A stretch of DNA of 64,000 bases from Kutzneria sp. CA-103260 (GTDB taxonomy: Bacteria; Actinomycetota; Actinomycetes; Mycobacteriales; Pseudonocardiaceae): NCBI RefSeq assembly GCF_018263855.1, contig NZ_CP073318.1:10540001-10604000 (forward strand). Direction: 5' to 3'. The notes below the pieces were generated by a model. The model was not told the DNA's origin. It ran no database searches and was given only the letters and a program-made list of their open reading frames with translations. Numbering within the stretch: the first letter of the stretch is position 1; each line of letters starts with the position of its first letter. Below are positions 16,378 to 25,213 of this stretch, one piece after another. Position numbers and translations under genes: made by a program.

Positions 16378-17474
16378 CCGCCCCAGACCGGATGGGCCCC
16401 TGCGTTGTCGTCGCGGGCGGCGGGACCGCCGGCCACATCGAGCCGGCGTTGGCGCTGGCCGACGCCGTGATGCGGGCCCGCCCCGACGCCCGGGTGGTCG
16501 CGCTGGGCACGGCGCGCGGCCTGGAGAGCAAGATCGTGCCGGCCCGGGGCTACCCGCTGGAGATGATCCCGCCGGTGCCGATGCCCCGTAAGCCCACGCC
16601 CGACCTGCTCAAGATGCCGCTGAAGGTGCGGGAGGCGATCAAGCAGACCCGGGCGGTGCTGGACCGGGTCGGCGCCGACGTGGTGGTCGGCTTCGGCGGC
16701 TACGTGTCGCTGCCGGCCTACCTGGCCGCCCGCGGCCGGGTGCCGATCGTGGTGCACGAGGCCAACGCGATGGCCGGCCTGGCCAACAAGGTCGGCGCCA
16801 AGTTCGCCGCCAAGGTGGCCGCCGCGGTGCCCAACTCCGGCCTGCCCGACGCCCAGATCATCGGCATCCCGCTGCGCTACTCCATCACCTCCATGGACCG
16901 CGCCGCGCTGCGGGCCCAGGCCCGCCAGTACTTCGGGCTGCACCCGACCGCGCCGGTGCTGTTCGTGTCCGGCGGCTCGCAGGGCGCCCGGACGCTGAAC
17001 AACGCCGTGTCCAACTCCGCCGCCGCGTTCGCGCGGGCCGGCGTGAGCGTGCTACACGCGCACGGCCCCAAGAACACGCTCGTGGTGCAGGACGTCCCGG
17101 GCGCGCCGCCGTACGTCGCGGTGCCGTACGTGGAGCGGATGGACCTCGCCTACGCGGCGGCCGACCTGATGCTGTGCCGTTCCGGCGCGATGACCGTGGC
17201 CGAGGTGTCCGCGGTCGGGCTGCCGGCGGTGTTCGTGCCGCTGCCGATCGGCAACGGCGAGCAGCGCTTCAACGCCCTCCCGATCGTGGAGTCCGGCGGC
17301 GGCCTGCTCATCCCCGACGACGAACTCACCCCGGAGCGGGTCGTGGACGAGGTACTGCCGCTGGTCGGGGATCGCACCCGGCTGGCCGTGATGAGCAACG
17401 CCGCCCGCAACGGCGGCCACCGGGTGGCCGCCGACGTGCTGGCCCAGATGGTGCTGTCCGTGGTGAACAAGTGA
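16374..17474 (+). CDS. murG: UDP-GlcNAc--lipid I GlcNAc transferase MurG
   Basis: Peripheral membrane glycosyltransferase that converts lipid I to lipid II. The N-terminal Gly-rich loop is GGGTAGHIEPALALADA. The FGGYVSLPAYLAA motif, the SGGSQGA hinge motif and the donor-site segment CRSGAMTVAEVSAVGLPA follow. The length of 366 residues is normal. The TTG start is supported by AAGGAGG 6 nt upstream and by a 4-bp overlap with the ftsW stop (TTGA); ATG 16392 is the alternative. Confidence 0.95.
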   Translation: MTAPDRMGPCVVVAGGGTAGHIEPALALADAVMRARPDARVVALGTARGLESKIVPARGYPLEMIPPVPMPRKPTPDLLKMPLKVREAIKQTRAVLDRVGADVVVGFGGYVSLPAYLAARGRVPIVVHEANAMAGLANKVGAKFAAKVAAAVPNSGLPDAQIIGIPLRYSITSMDRAALRAQARQYFGLHPTAPVLFVSGGSQGARTLNNAVSNSAAAFARAGVSVLHAHGPKNTLVVQDVPGAPPYVAVPYVERMDLAYAAADLMLCRSGAMTVAEVSAVGLPAVFVPLPIGNGEQRFNALPIVESGGGLLIPDDELTPERVVDEVLPLVGDRTRLAVMSNAARNGGHRVAADVLAQMVLSVVNK

Positions 17475-18841
17475 AGCCGCCGATCCACTTCGTCGGCATC
17501 GGCGGCGCCGGCATGAGCGGCATCGCCCGCATCCTGCTGGCCCGCGGGGTCGAAGTGTCCGGGTCGGACGCCAAGGACTCGCGCACCGTGCTCGCGCTGC
17601 GGGCGCAGGGGGCGCGCATCGAGCTGGGCCACGCCGCCGAGCACCTGGGCGACGCCGAGACGCTGGTGGTGTCCAGCGCCATCAAGCCGGACAACCCGGA
17701 GCTGGTCGAAGCCAAGGCCCGCGGCATCACCGTGCTGCACCGGTCACAGGCGCTGGCCTCGCTGATGGTGGGGCGGCGCGCGGCCTGCATCGCCGGCACG
17801 CACGGCAAGACCTCCACCACCTCGATGCTCACGGTGGCCTTGCAGCACTGCGGGCTCGACCCGTCGTTCGCCATCGGCGGCGACCTCAACGAGTCCGGGG
17901 CCAACGCCCACCACGGCACCGGCGACGTGTTCGTGGCCGAGGCCGACGAGAGCGACGGCTCGTTCCTGGTGTTCGAGCCGACGGTCGCCGTGGTCACCAA
18001 CGTCGAGGCCGACCACCTGGACCACCACGGCACGGTCGAGGCCTACGTCGGCGTCTTCGACGCCTTCGTGCAGCGTATCGAGCCCGACGGCGTGCTCATC
18101 GCCTGTTCCGACGACCCCGGCTCGGCCGCGCTGGCCGACCGGGCCGAGAAGCTCGGCGTGCGGGTCCGGCGCTACGGCGCTGACGGCCCGGACGCGCGGA
18201 TCCTCTCGTACCAGCCGGTGGAGACCGGCGGGCTCGCCGTCGTGGAGATCGAGGGGGAGCGGGTCGAGGTGCGGACCGCCGTGCCCGGCGCGCACATGGC
18301 CGCCAACGCGGTCGGCGCCCTGCTGGCCGGGCTCGAACTCGGCGCCCCCCTGGACGGGCTGCTGGCCGGGTTGGCCGCCTTCGGCGGCGTGCGGCGGCGG
18401 TTCGAGTTCAAGGGCAAGACCGGCGGGGTGCGCCTGTACGACGACTACGCCCACCACCCCACCGAGGTCGCTGCCGCCCTGCGCGGGGCCCGCCCGGTGG
18501 CCGGCGACGGTCGGCTACTGGTGATCTTCCAGCCGCACCTGTACTCGCGGACGCGGGAGTTCTCGGCCCAGTTCGGCGAGGCCCTCGGCCTGGCCGACGA
18601 GGTGGTCGTGCTGGACGTCTACGGCGCGCGGGAGAGCCCCATGCCCGGCGTCACCGGGGCGCTGGTCGCCGACGCCGTGACCCTGCCCGACGGGGCCGTG
18701 CACTACGAGCCCTCGTTCGACCGGGTGCCGGCCCTGATCGCCGGCCTGGTCAAGCCGGGCGACCTGGTGCTGACCATGGGGGCGGGTGACGTGACCATGC
18801 TCGGTCCCGAGATCCTCGCCGCCGTGACCCCGGCCCCGTGA
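17471..18841 (+). CDS. murC: UDP-N-acetylmuramate--L-alanine ligase MurC
   Basis: First Mur ligase of the pathway, attaching L-Ala to UDP-MurNAc. Recognised by HFVGIGGAGMSGIARIL at the N-terminus, the ATP loop GTHGKTSTTSML, EADESDGSFL, and DDYAHHPTEVAAAL in the C-terminal domain. It has 456 residues. The GTG overlaps the murG stop (GTGA). The lineage has the usual order murG-murC-ftsQ. Confidence 0.95.
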   Translation: MKPPIHFVGIGGAGMSGIARILLARGVEVSGSDAKDSRTVLALRAQGARIELGHAAEHLGDAETLVVSSAIKPDNPELVEAKARGITVLHRSQALASLMVGRRAACIAGTHGKTSTTSMLTVALQHCGLDPSFAIGGDLNESGANAHHGTGDVFVAEADESDGSFLVFEPTVAVVTNVEADHLDHHGTVEAYVGVFDAFVQRIEPDGVLIACSDDPGSAALADRAEKLGVRVRRYGADGPDARILSYQPVETGGLAVVEIEGERVEVRTAVPGAHMAANAVGALLAGLELGAPLDGLLAGLAAFGGVRRRFEFKGKTGGVRLYDDYAHHPTEVAAALRGARPVAGDGRLLVIFQPHLYSRTREFSAQFGEALGLADEVVVLDVYGARESPMPGVTGALVADAVTLPDGAVHYEPSFDRVPALIAGLVKPGDLVLTMGAGDVTMLGPEILAAVTPAP

Positions 18842-18889
18842 AGCCGGCATCCGGCTCTGTGATTTCGGCTCTGTGACTGGGGAGGCGCG

Positions 18890-19963
18890 TTGACCGAGGA
18901 GGCGGGGCCGCCCGAGCGGCCGGCCCGCGAGCGGTCCGGTTCCGACCGGACTGCTTCGGACCGGTCCGCGTCGCAGCGGTCCGGCGTGGGCCGGTCGGAC
19001 TCGGCCCGGTCGGCCTCCGAGCGCTCGGGTTCCGCGGACCGTTCCGGCGCTGCGCGACGTGTCTCGGAGCGCTCCGGCGTGACTCGGTCCTCCTCGGCTC
19101 GCGGCGGCTCAGGCCGGTCCGATGCTGAGCGATCTCGTTCGGACCGGCCCGCCTCCGGTCGTGCCGCCGACCGTTCGACCCGGTCGGACGCCGAACGATC
19201 CGGTTCTGGGCGGCCCTCCTCCGAGCGACCCATCTCCGCCCGCGCCCGGCGGGTCGAGCGGGGCCGCTCCCGGCGTCGCGGCCCGAGCCGGGCCAAGATC
19301 ATGCGGCGGCGCGTGGTCGCCCTGGTCCTGGTCCTCGGCACCCTCGGCCTGCTGTACGGCGTCTACTTCACGCCGCTGCTGGGCGTGCGGTCGGTGCAGG
19401 TGCTGGGCACCAAGGACCTGAACCAGAAGCAGGTCCTCGACGCCGCCGCGGTGAACTCCGGCTCGCCGATGCTGACCATCAACCTGGCGGCCATCCGCGA
19501 CCGGGTCGCCCAGATCAACCGGGTCGCCTCGGTCAACGTGTCCCGCTCGTGGCCCGGCACCGTGCGCATCGACGTCGCCGAGCGGGTGGCCGTCGGCGTG
19601 ATCAAGGCCCCGGACGGCGCGCACCTCGTCGACCACACCGCCAAGGACTTCGCCACCGTCGCGTCCGCGCCGGCCGGCCTGCCCGAGCTGGAGCTGCCGC
19701 GCGCCGACCCCACCGATCCGACCGCCGTCGCGGTGGTCCAGGTCCTGATGGCCGTGCCCGACAAGGTTCGCGCCGAGGTCCTGTCGGTGTCGGCCAAGTC
19801 GCCCAACTCGGTGGTGCTGGCCCTCTCCGCCGGCCGCCAGGTCCGCTGGGGCGGCTCCGCCGACTCCACCCGCAAGGCCGGCGTCCTCACCGCCCTGATG
19901 AGCCAGCCCGGCAAGGTTTACGACGTCTCCAGCCCCCAGCTAGCCACCATCTCCAACCCCTGA
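18890..19963 (+). CDS. ftsQ: Cell division protein FtsQ with an Arg/Ser repeat tail
   Basis: Bitopic division protein of 357 residues. A cytoplasmic N-terminal region of about 140 residues is followed by a membrane segment (141-159), a POTRA domain (about 164-232, starting VRSVQVLGTKDL) and the FtsQ/DivIB beta domain. Residues 13-112 are an almost continuous run of short (S/D/E)RS repeats such as SDRTASDRSASQRSG and SDSARSASERSGS, an RS-like low-complexity segment. The TTG start has GGGGAGG upstream, 49 bp after murC. Function of the tail is unknown; it could be phosphorylated or bind acidic partners. Confidence 0.9.
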   Translation: MTEEAGPPERPARERSGSDRTASDRSASQRSGVGRSDSARSASERSGSADRSGAARRVSERSGVTRSSSARGGSGRSDAERSRSDRPASGRAADRSTRSDAERSGSGRPSSERPISARARRVERGRSRRRGPSRAKIMRRRVVALVLVLGTLGLLYGVYFTPLLGVRSVQVLGTKDLNQKQVLDAAAVNSGSPMLTINLAAIRDRVAQINRVASVNVSRSWPGTVRIDVAERVAVGVIKAPDGAHLVDHTAKDFATVASAPAGLPELELPRADPTDPTAVAVVQVLMAVPDKVRAEVLSVSAKSPNSVVLALSAGRQVRWGGSADSTRKAGVLTALMSQPGKVYDVSSPQLATISNP

Positions 19964-19967
19964 CCTT

Positions 19968-20053
19968 CGCGAGTCCCGCTCTCGGGCAACCGAAATACAG
20001 GTTTCGGACACGTTCGGAACCTGTATTTCGTGTGCTCCAGAGCGGGACTCGCG
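19968..20053. terminator. Bidirectional hairpin between ftsQ and the convergent gene (copy 1)
   Basis: The outer arms CGCGAGTCCCGCTCT (19968-19982) and AGAGCGGGACTCGCG (20039-20053) are perfect complements. An inner stem CGAAATACAGGTT (19991-20003) pairs with AACCTGTATTTCG (20018-20030). It fills the space between two convergent stops, as expected for a two-way terminator. The outer arms recur at 33132-33210 with a different inner stem. Confidence 0.75.
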
Positions 20054-20056
20054 GGG

Positions 20057-21148
20057 TTATGCGGTCCAGCCGGTTTTCAGGCCGGCGCCGGACAGGGGCA
20101 CGACCACCTCGCCCCACGAGCCGGCGGCGGCACGGGCCGCGGCCCAGCACACCGCGGCGGTGTCCTCGACGTACCAACCCTTTCGGGCCAGCTCGGTCCG
20201 GCCGGCCAGCAGCTGCTCTTCGGTCACGGTGGCGAAATCGTCGACGGCGGCGAGGATTTCCGCGCCACGGGCCGGGGCGGCGATGGCGATGCCCTCGGCG
20301 ATGGTCGGCTCCGCGGCCACCGGCAGCGGCGTCGGGGAACCCGCGCGCCAAGCGGCAGTCAACGGTGCACAGTTGGCTGCCTGTACGGCCACGATCCGCG
20401 GGGCCTTCGGGATCCGCCCGGCCGCCAGCAACCCTGCCACCGCTCGGGTGACTCCGAGCACCAAAGTCCCGTTGCCCACCGGCAGCACGAAGGTGTCCGG
20501 CAGCCGCCCGCCCAGCTGCTCCCACACCTCGAAGGCGTAGGTCGCCGTGCCCAGGTGGAACACCGGGTTGTAGACGTGGCTGGCGTAGAACGACCCGCCC
20601 CGCTCGACGGCCGCCACAGCCGCGGCGGCGGTCGCCTCCCGGTTGCCGGGCACCAGGTTGATCATGGCGCCGTGCGCCCTGACCTGCGCGATCTTCTTCG
20701 GCGAGGTGTGCTCGGGCACGAAGACCTCGGCCGGCAGCCCGACCCGCGCCGAGTAGGCGGCCACAGCGGTGCCGGCGTTGCCGCTGGAGTCGGCGATCAC
20801 CCGCGAGGCCCCGGCGGCCAGCGCCTGGGCCAGCAGCAGCACCACGCCGCGGTCCTTGAACGACAAGGTCGGGCTCGCATACTCGACCTTGACGGAGATG
20901 CCGTCGCCGGCCGCCAGCAGCGGAGTGATCCCCTCACCCAGCGTGGCCAACCGCCACAGTTCCGCCGGCACGCCCAGGGCCTCGGCGTAGCGCCAGGTGG
21001 TCAGGGGCCGGCCGGCCAGCTCGGCCAGCGGCACGGGGGCCGCGGGCGGCGCGGCCAGCCGCATCGGCGCGCCGCAGCAGCGCCACGCCGGATCGGCGAA
21101 CTCGAACCGTCGGCCGCACTCGGGACAGACACGCACGGGACCAGGCAC
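20057..21148 (-). CDS. PLP-dependent threonine-synthase-like enzyme
   Basis: Fold type II pyridoxal-phosphate enzyme of 363 residues. It has an N-terminal zinc-ribbon-like Cys cluster (CPECGRRFEF, then CCGAP), the PLP lysine in TLSFKDRG, the phosphate-binding SSGNAGTAVAAY and a glycine loop PVGNGTLVLG. This is the threonine synthase/cysteate synthase group; the true substrate is not clear and a separate thrC would be expected elsewhere. GTG 21148 is preceded by TACGGT at 6 nt (leaderless layout). It is convergent with ftsQ and splits ftsQ from ftsZ. Confidence 0.8.
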   Translation of the reverse strand: MPGPVRVCPECGRRFEFADPAWRCCGAPMRLAAPPAAPVPLAELAGRPLTTWRYAEALGVPAELWRLATLGEGITPLLAAGDGISVKVEYASPTLSFKDRGVVLLLAQALAAGASRVIADSSGNAGTAVAAYSARVGLPAEVFVPEHTSPKKIAQVRAHGAMINLVPGNREATAAAAVAAVERGGSFYASHVYNPVFHLGTATYAFEVWEQLGGRLPDTFVLPVGNGTLVLGVTRAVAGLLAAGRIPKAPRIVAVQAANCAPLTAAWRAGSPTPLPVAAEPTIAEGIAIAAPARGAEILAAVDDFATVTEEQLLAGRTELARKGWYVEDTAAVCWAAARAAAGSWGEVVVPLSGAGLKTGWTA

Positions 21149-21172
21149 GACCCCACCGTACTGGCTACCCAC

Positions 21173-21587
21173 CGTGACCGTGGCCGGCGGTGAGGTGATC
21201 TACGTCAAGGCGCCGCCGCGGCTTGTTCCACAAGTGCTGCCCCGATGTCCGGGAACTGTCCGGACCTCGCCCCGCGGCACACGGGCGCGGGTCGCACAGA
21301 CTACGCTCTGCAGTGCGTGGTTCGGCGTGGATGCCGCACTCGGGGACATGCCTGATTGAGGGGCGGCCGACACCTCGGCCGTCGAAGACCTGGGTCCGTG
21401 TTCGGCGTGGCTGCTGGACCGTCGCACCTGTGGTGCATACCGTCCACCCCAATGTCGGGGTTGACATAACTTGAAGCCTCTGGTTGAGGTCGAGGGTTTG
21501 ACCGGAGCCTGGCCGGGGGCGGCCAGGACGGGAAGGTGACCACCGCAGGACGAGAGCTCGAGTACCACGATCAGGAAGGCGGATCCG
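21173..21587 (+). promoter_or_regulatory. ftsZ upstream region with a TTGACA promoter box
   Basis: A 415-bp gene-free stretch before ftsZ. TTGACATAAC at 21461-21470 is a good -35 box, about 120 bp before the ATG. The -10 box is unclear (TTGAGG at 17 bp is poor). The block from GTTGACATAACTT to about 21500, with an imperfect CCTC/GAGG dyad, resembles my recollection of conserved sequence upstream of ftsZ in mycobacteria and relatives. Nothing else in 21173-21450 is recognisable. Confidence 0.45.
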
Positions 21588-22907
21588 ATGACGCCCCCGC
21601 ACAACTACCTCGCGGTGATCAAGGTCGTCGGCATCGGCGGCGGCGGCGTCAACGCCGTCAACCGCATGATCGAGGTCGGGCTCAAGGGCGTCGAGTTCAT
21701 CGCGGTGAACACCGACGCGCAGGCGCTGCTGATGTCCGACGCGGACGTCAAGCTCGACATCGGCCGCGAGCTGACCCGCGGCCTCGGCGCGGGCGCCAAC
21801 CCCGAAGTCGGGCACAAGGCCGCCGAGGACCACCGGGAGGAGATCGAGGAGGTCCTCAAGGGGGCCGACATGGTCTTCGTGACCGCCGGCGAGGGCGGCG
21901 GCACGGGCACCGGCGGCGCGCCGGTGGTCGCCTCCATCGCCCGCAAGCTCGGCGCGCTCACCATCGGCGTGGTCACCCGGCCGTTCAGCTTCGAGGGCAA
22001 GCGCCGGGCCAAGCAGGCCGAGGACGGCATCACCCAGCTGCGCAACGAGTGCGACACGCTGATCGTGATCCCCAACGACCGGCTGCTGCAGCTCGGCGAC
22101 GTCGGCGTGAGCCTGATGGACGCCTTCCGCTCCGCGGACGAGGTGCTGCTGTCCGGTGTCCAGGGCATCACCGACCTGATCACCACCCCCGGTCTGATCA
22201 ACCTGGACTTCGCCGACGTGAAGAGCGTCATGTCCGGCGCCGGCAGCGCGCTGATGGGCATCGGCTCGGCCCGCGGCGAGGGGCGGGCGGTGCAGGCCGC
22301 GCAGAAGGCGATCAACTCGCCGCTGCTGGAGGCGTCCATGGACGGCGCCCACGGTGTGCTGCTGGCCATCGCCGGCGGCTCCGACCTGGGCCTGTTCGAG
22401 ATCAACGAGTCCGCGTCGCTGGTCCAGGAGGCCGCGCACCCGGACGCCAACATCATCTTCGGCACGGTGATCGACGACTCCCTCGGCGACGAGGTGCGGG
22501 TCACGGTGATCGCGGCGGGCTTCGACAGCGGCGGCCCCACCCACAAGAAGCTGGAGCCGACCGCGCTGACCTCGCCCTCGAGGCCCAGCACGGCCACCGC
22601 CGTCGCCGAGTCCGGGCAGCTGAGCACGCCGGCCCCGCAGCAGCAGCCGGTGCAGCAGCAGCCGCACATCCAGCAGCAGCCGCACACGCCGACCCCGCCG
22701 CCGTCCAACGGCTACACCTCGGTGCCGCCGTCCAACTCCGGCTACCAGCAGCCGAGTTCCCAGGGCTCCGGCCTGCCGCCGGTGAGCCGGCCCGGCAACG
22801 GCTACCAGTCCTCCACGGAGCACCGCGGCTCGCTGCCGTCGCGGGCCGTGCCGCTGCCGGAGGACCCCGACGACGAGGTGGACGTCCCGCCCTTCATGCG
22901 GCGCTGA
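21588..22907 (+). CDS. ftsZ: Cell division tubulin homologue FtsZ
   Basis: GTP-dependent protein that forms the Z-ring at mid-cell. The tubulin signature GEGGGTGTGGAPVVA, the N-terminal VVGIGGGGVNAVNRMI and the T7 segment FADVKSVMSGAGSALMGIG are complete. After the core (about 1-320), a 100-residue linker rich in Gln and Pro leads to the conserved C-terminal tail DPDDEVDVPPFMRR, the docking site for SepF and other partners. Its 439 residues are within the actinobacterial range. sepF and divIVA lie downstream. Confidence 0.98.
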   Translation: MTPPHNYLAVIKVVGIGGGGVNAVNRMIEVGLKGVEFIAVNTDAQALLMSDADVKLDIGRELTRGLGAGANPEVGHKAAEDHREEIEEVLKGADMVFVTAGEGGGTGTGGAPVVASIARKLGALTIGVVTRPFSFEGKRRAKQAEDGITQLRNECDTLIVIPNDRLLQLGDVGVSLMDAFRSADEVLLSGVQGITDLITTPGLINLDFADVKSVMSGAGSALMGIGSARGEGRAVQAAQKAINSPLLEASMDGAHGVLLAIAGGSDLGLFEINESASLVQEAAHPDANIIFGTVIDDSLGDEVRVTVIAAGFDSGGPTHKKLEPTALTSPSRPSTATAVAESGQLSTPAPQQQPVQQQPHIQQQPHTPTPPPSNGYTSVPPSNSGYQQPSSQGSGLPPVSRPGNGYQSSTEHRGSLPSRAVPLPEDPDDEVDVPPFMRR

Positions 22908-22925
22908 CCCCACCCCCTCCCCACC

Positions 22926-22996
22926 TGAGTGGCTCACTTGACTTTGCCGTCAAGTGAGCCACTCACGTGCGTGTTCGGGGTCAAATGAGCCACTCA
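22926..22996. terminator. Hairpin after ftsZ plus a third arm copy
   Basis: TGAGTGGCTCACTTGAC (22926-22942) pairs perfectly with 22949-22965 across the 6-nt loop TTTGCC. This 17-bp stem probably terminates ftsZ. A third copy of the right arm with one change, GTCAAATGAGCCACTCA, sits at 22980-22996, only 34 bp before pgeF, so an alternative pairing is possible. Confidence 0.7.
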
Positions 22997-23030
22997 GATG
23001 GGGAACCGCCGGGGTAGGGAGAATGGGCGC

Positions 23031-23735
23031 ATGCGCGTTCGTCGAGTCGTCACGACCCGGGCCGGCGGTCGGTCCGCGGCCCCCTACGAGTCGTTCAACC
23101 TGGGTGATCACGTCGGCGACGAACCGTCGGCGGTGCGGGCCAACCGGCAGCGCCTGGCCGAGGGCATCGGCCTGACCGCTGACCGCCTGGTGTGGATGGA
23201 GCAGGTGCACGGCCGGACCGTCACCACCGTGGACGGGCCGCGGGCCAAGCCGGCGGAGGCCACCGACGGCCTGGTCACCAACCAGCCGGGCCTGGCGCTG
23301 GTGGCGCTGGTCGCCGACTGCGTGCCGGTGCTGCTGGCCGACGCCGACAACGGCGTGGTCGCGGCGGTGCACGCGGGTCGGGTGGGGGCCCGGGTCGGCG
23401 TGGTGCCGGCGACGGTGGCGGCGATGGTCGAGGCTGGGGCCAAGGCGGACCAGATCGAGGTGCTGCTCGGACCCAGCGTCTGCGGCGAGTGCTACGAGGT
23501 GCCGGCCGCCATGCGTGACGACGTGGAGGCGCACCTGCCGGGCAGCGCGACCAAGTCCCGCAAGGGCACGCCGGCCCTGGACCTGCGGGCCGGGCTGTGG
23601 AACCAGCTGGCCGGCCTGGGCGTGGCCAAGATCGGCGTGGACCCGCGCTGCACGGTCGAGGACAAGACCCTGTTCAGCCACCGCCGCGACGGCAAGACCG
23701 GCCGGCTGGCCGCCGTGACCTGGATCGAGGCATGA
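23031..23735 (+). CDS. pgeF: PgeF-type peptidoglycan editing/multicopper-oxidase-like protein
   Basis: Member of the YfiH/YlmD family (laccase domain PF02578), 234 residues. Family members have been linked to removal of wrongly made UDP-MurNAc-L-Ser and to purine nucleoside phosphorylase activity. The metal-site motifs are seen: WMEQVHGRTV, ADCVPVLLAD with its Cys, AAVHAGRVGARVG with its His, and GPSVCGECYEV. Placement after ftsZ is typical. ATG 23031 is used; it overlaps downstream with yggS (ATGA). Confidence 0.88.
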   Translation: MRVRRVVTTRAGGRSAAPYESFNLGDHVGDEPSAVRANRQRLAEGIGLTADRLVWMEQVHGRTVTTVDGPRAKPAEATDGLVTNQPGLALVALVADCVPVLLADADNGVVAAVHAGRVGARVGVVPATVAAMVEAGAKADQIEVLLGPSVCGECYEVPAAMRDDVEAHLPGSATKSRKGTPALDLRAGLWNQLAGLGVAKIGVDPRCTVEDKTLFSHRRDGKTGRLAAVTWIEA

Positions 23736-24463
23736 CCGAGGAGCGCCGGGCCCAGCTCGAGGCCGGCCTGGCCGACGTCCGGGAGCAGATCGCCGACGCG
23801 TGTCGGGCCGCCGGCCGCAGTCCCGATGAGGTGAAGCTGCTGGCCGTGACCAAGACCTTCCCGGCCTCGGACGCGATCCTGCTGGCCGGGCTGGGCGTCA
23901 CCGACTTCGCCGAGAACCGGGACCAGGAGGCCGCCCCGAAGGCCGCCGAGGTGGCCTTGGCGCTGCCCGACACACCCGTCCGGTGGCACATGGTGGGTCG
24001 GATGCAGCGCAACAAGGCTCGCTCGATCGTGGGATGGGCCGACGAGGTCCAGTCCGTGGACTCGCCCAGGCTCGCCGCTGCGCTCGCGAAGGCCGCCGCG
24101 GGGGCCCGCACCAGGGGGAGCCGCACCGAGCCGCTCAGCGTGCTGATCCAGGCCAGCCTGGACGGGGACCCGGAGCGTGGTGGCGTTCCGTTGTCGGGTC
24201 TACTCGAGCTGGCCGACGAGATCGGCCGATCGGGTGAACTGATCTTGCGCGGTGTGATGGGAGTCGCACCATTGTCCATGGATCCACGGGCGGCGTTCGA
24301 GCTCTTGTCCAAGGCGGCCGACCGGGTTCGGTCCGATCATCCGACGGCGGTCGAGCTGTCCGCCGGGATGAGCGGAGACCTGGCGGTGGCGATCGGGCAG
24401 GGTTCGACGTGCGTGCGTGTCGGAACGGGCCTGTTGGGGTACAGAGGGCTAGCCTCGCCGTAG
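23732..24463 (+). CDS. YggS-family PLP homeostasis protein
   Basis: A single-domain alanine-racemase-fold PLP protein (243 residues) of the YggS/YlmE/PLPBP family, which buffers pyridoxal phosphate rather than catalysing a reaction. LLAVTKTFPASDA carries the PLP lysine. WHMVGRMQRNKARSIV and LSAGMSGDLAVAIGQGST are the other family motifs. The usual family motif has WHFIG; here it reads WHMVG. ATG overlaps the pgeF stop. Confidence 0.92.
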   Translation: MTEERRAQLEAGLADVREQIADACRAAGRSPDEVKLLAVTKTFPASDAILLAGLGVTDFAENRDQEAAPKAAEVALALPDTPVRWHMVGRMQRNKARSIVGWADEVQSVDSPRLAAALAKAAAGARTRGSRTEPLSVLIQASLDGDPERGGVPLSGLLELADEIGRSGELILRGVMGVAPLSMDPRAAFELLSKAADRVRSDHPTAVELSAGMSGDLAVAIGQGSTCVRVGTGLLGYRGLASP

Positions 24464-24537
24464 GCGGCGGGGAACCCGGGCGCGTCGTCGCGCGTCCAGT
24501 GTTCGTCGGGGAGTCGCGGAGGAAGGGCTGGGCTGGC

Positions 24538-25194
24538 ATGAGTGCGCTTCAGAAGCTGAAGGCCTACTTCGGGATGGTGCCGGCCGACGACCTGGACGGC
24601 TACGACGAGGACGGCCGCTACGTCGCGGACTACCGGGACGACTACGACCGGACCCGCGATGATCGTTCCGCTGCCGAGGGCGACTACGATCGGTACTCGA
24701 GCGGTCGGCGACGCACGGGTGGCAGCAGCACGCTGTCGGCCCGCTCGTCCTACCGCGCCGACTACGACGAGGACGGCTACGAGCTGCCCGAGGACCGGCC
24801 GCGCGGCCGCCGCAGCTGGGCGACCGAGGCGCCGACCCACGGCGCGCTCGCGGTCGAGCCCAAGCACGAGCCGGTCACGCGCCTGCGGCCGGCCCAGGAT
24901 CCGGTGGCACACCCCTTGGCCAAGATCATCACCCTGCATCCGCGCAGCTACACCGAGGCGCGGACCATCGGCGAGCACTACCGGGACGGCACGCCGGTGA
25001 TCATCAACCTGACCGACATGGACAACGCGGACGCCAAGCGGCTGGTCGACTTCGCCGCCGGGCTGGCCTTCGCGCTGCGGGGCAGCATGGACAAGGTCAC
25101 CAACAAGGTGTTCCTTCTCTCACCGCCCAACACCGACGTGACCGCCGAGGACCGGAGGCGCCTCGCGGAGGGTGGCTTCCTCCCCAAGTCATGA
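24538..25194 (+). CDS. sepF: Z-ring anchor SepF
   Basis: Membrane-binding FtsZ partner of 218 residues. The N-terminal amphipathic helix SALQKLKAYFGM binds the membrane. An acidic Tyr/Asp/Arg-rich linker follows (about 20-110). The C-terminal SepF/DUF552 domain (KIITLHPRSYTEARTIGEHYRDG, TDMDNADAKRLVDFAAGL) binds the FtsZ tail. In actinobacteria lacking FtsA and ZipA, SepF is the main membrane tether of FtsZ. It is placed as expected between yggS and yggT. Confidence 0.95.
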   Translation: MSALQKLKAYFGMVPADDLDGYDEDGRYVADYRDDYDRTRDDRSAAEGDYDRYSSGRRRTGGSSTLSARSSYRADYDEDGYELPEDRPRGRRSWATEAPTHGALAVEPKHEPVTRLRPAQDPVAHPLAKIITLHPRSYTEARTIGEHYRDGTPVIINLTDMDNADAKRLVDFAAGLAFALRGSMDKVTNKVFLLSPPNTDVTAEDRRRLAEGGFLPKS

Positions 25195-25213
25195 GTGATG
25201 GCACAGTGGTGGC

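Noticed and set aside
18900..19240. CRISPR-like or tandem DNA repeat inside ftsQ
   Set aside because: The periodicity comes from the protein-level Arg/Ser repeats; units vary in length and sequence and have no spacer structure.
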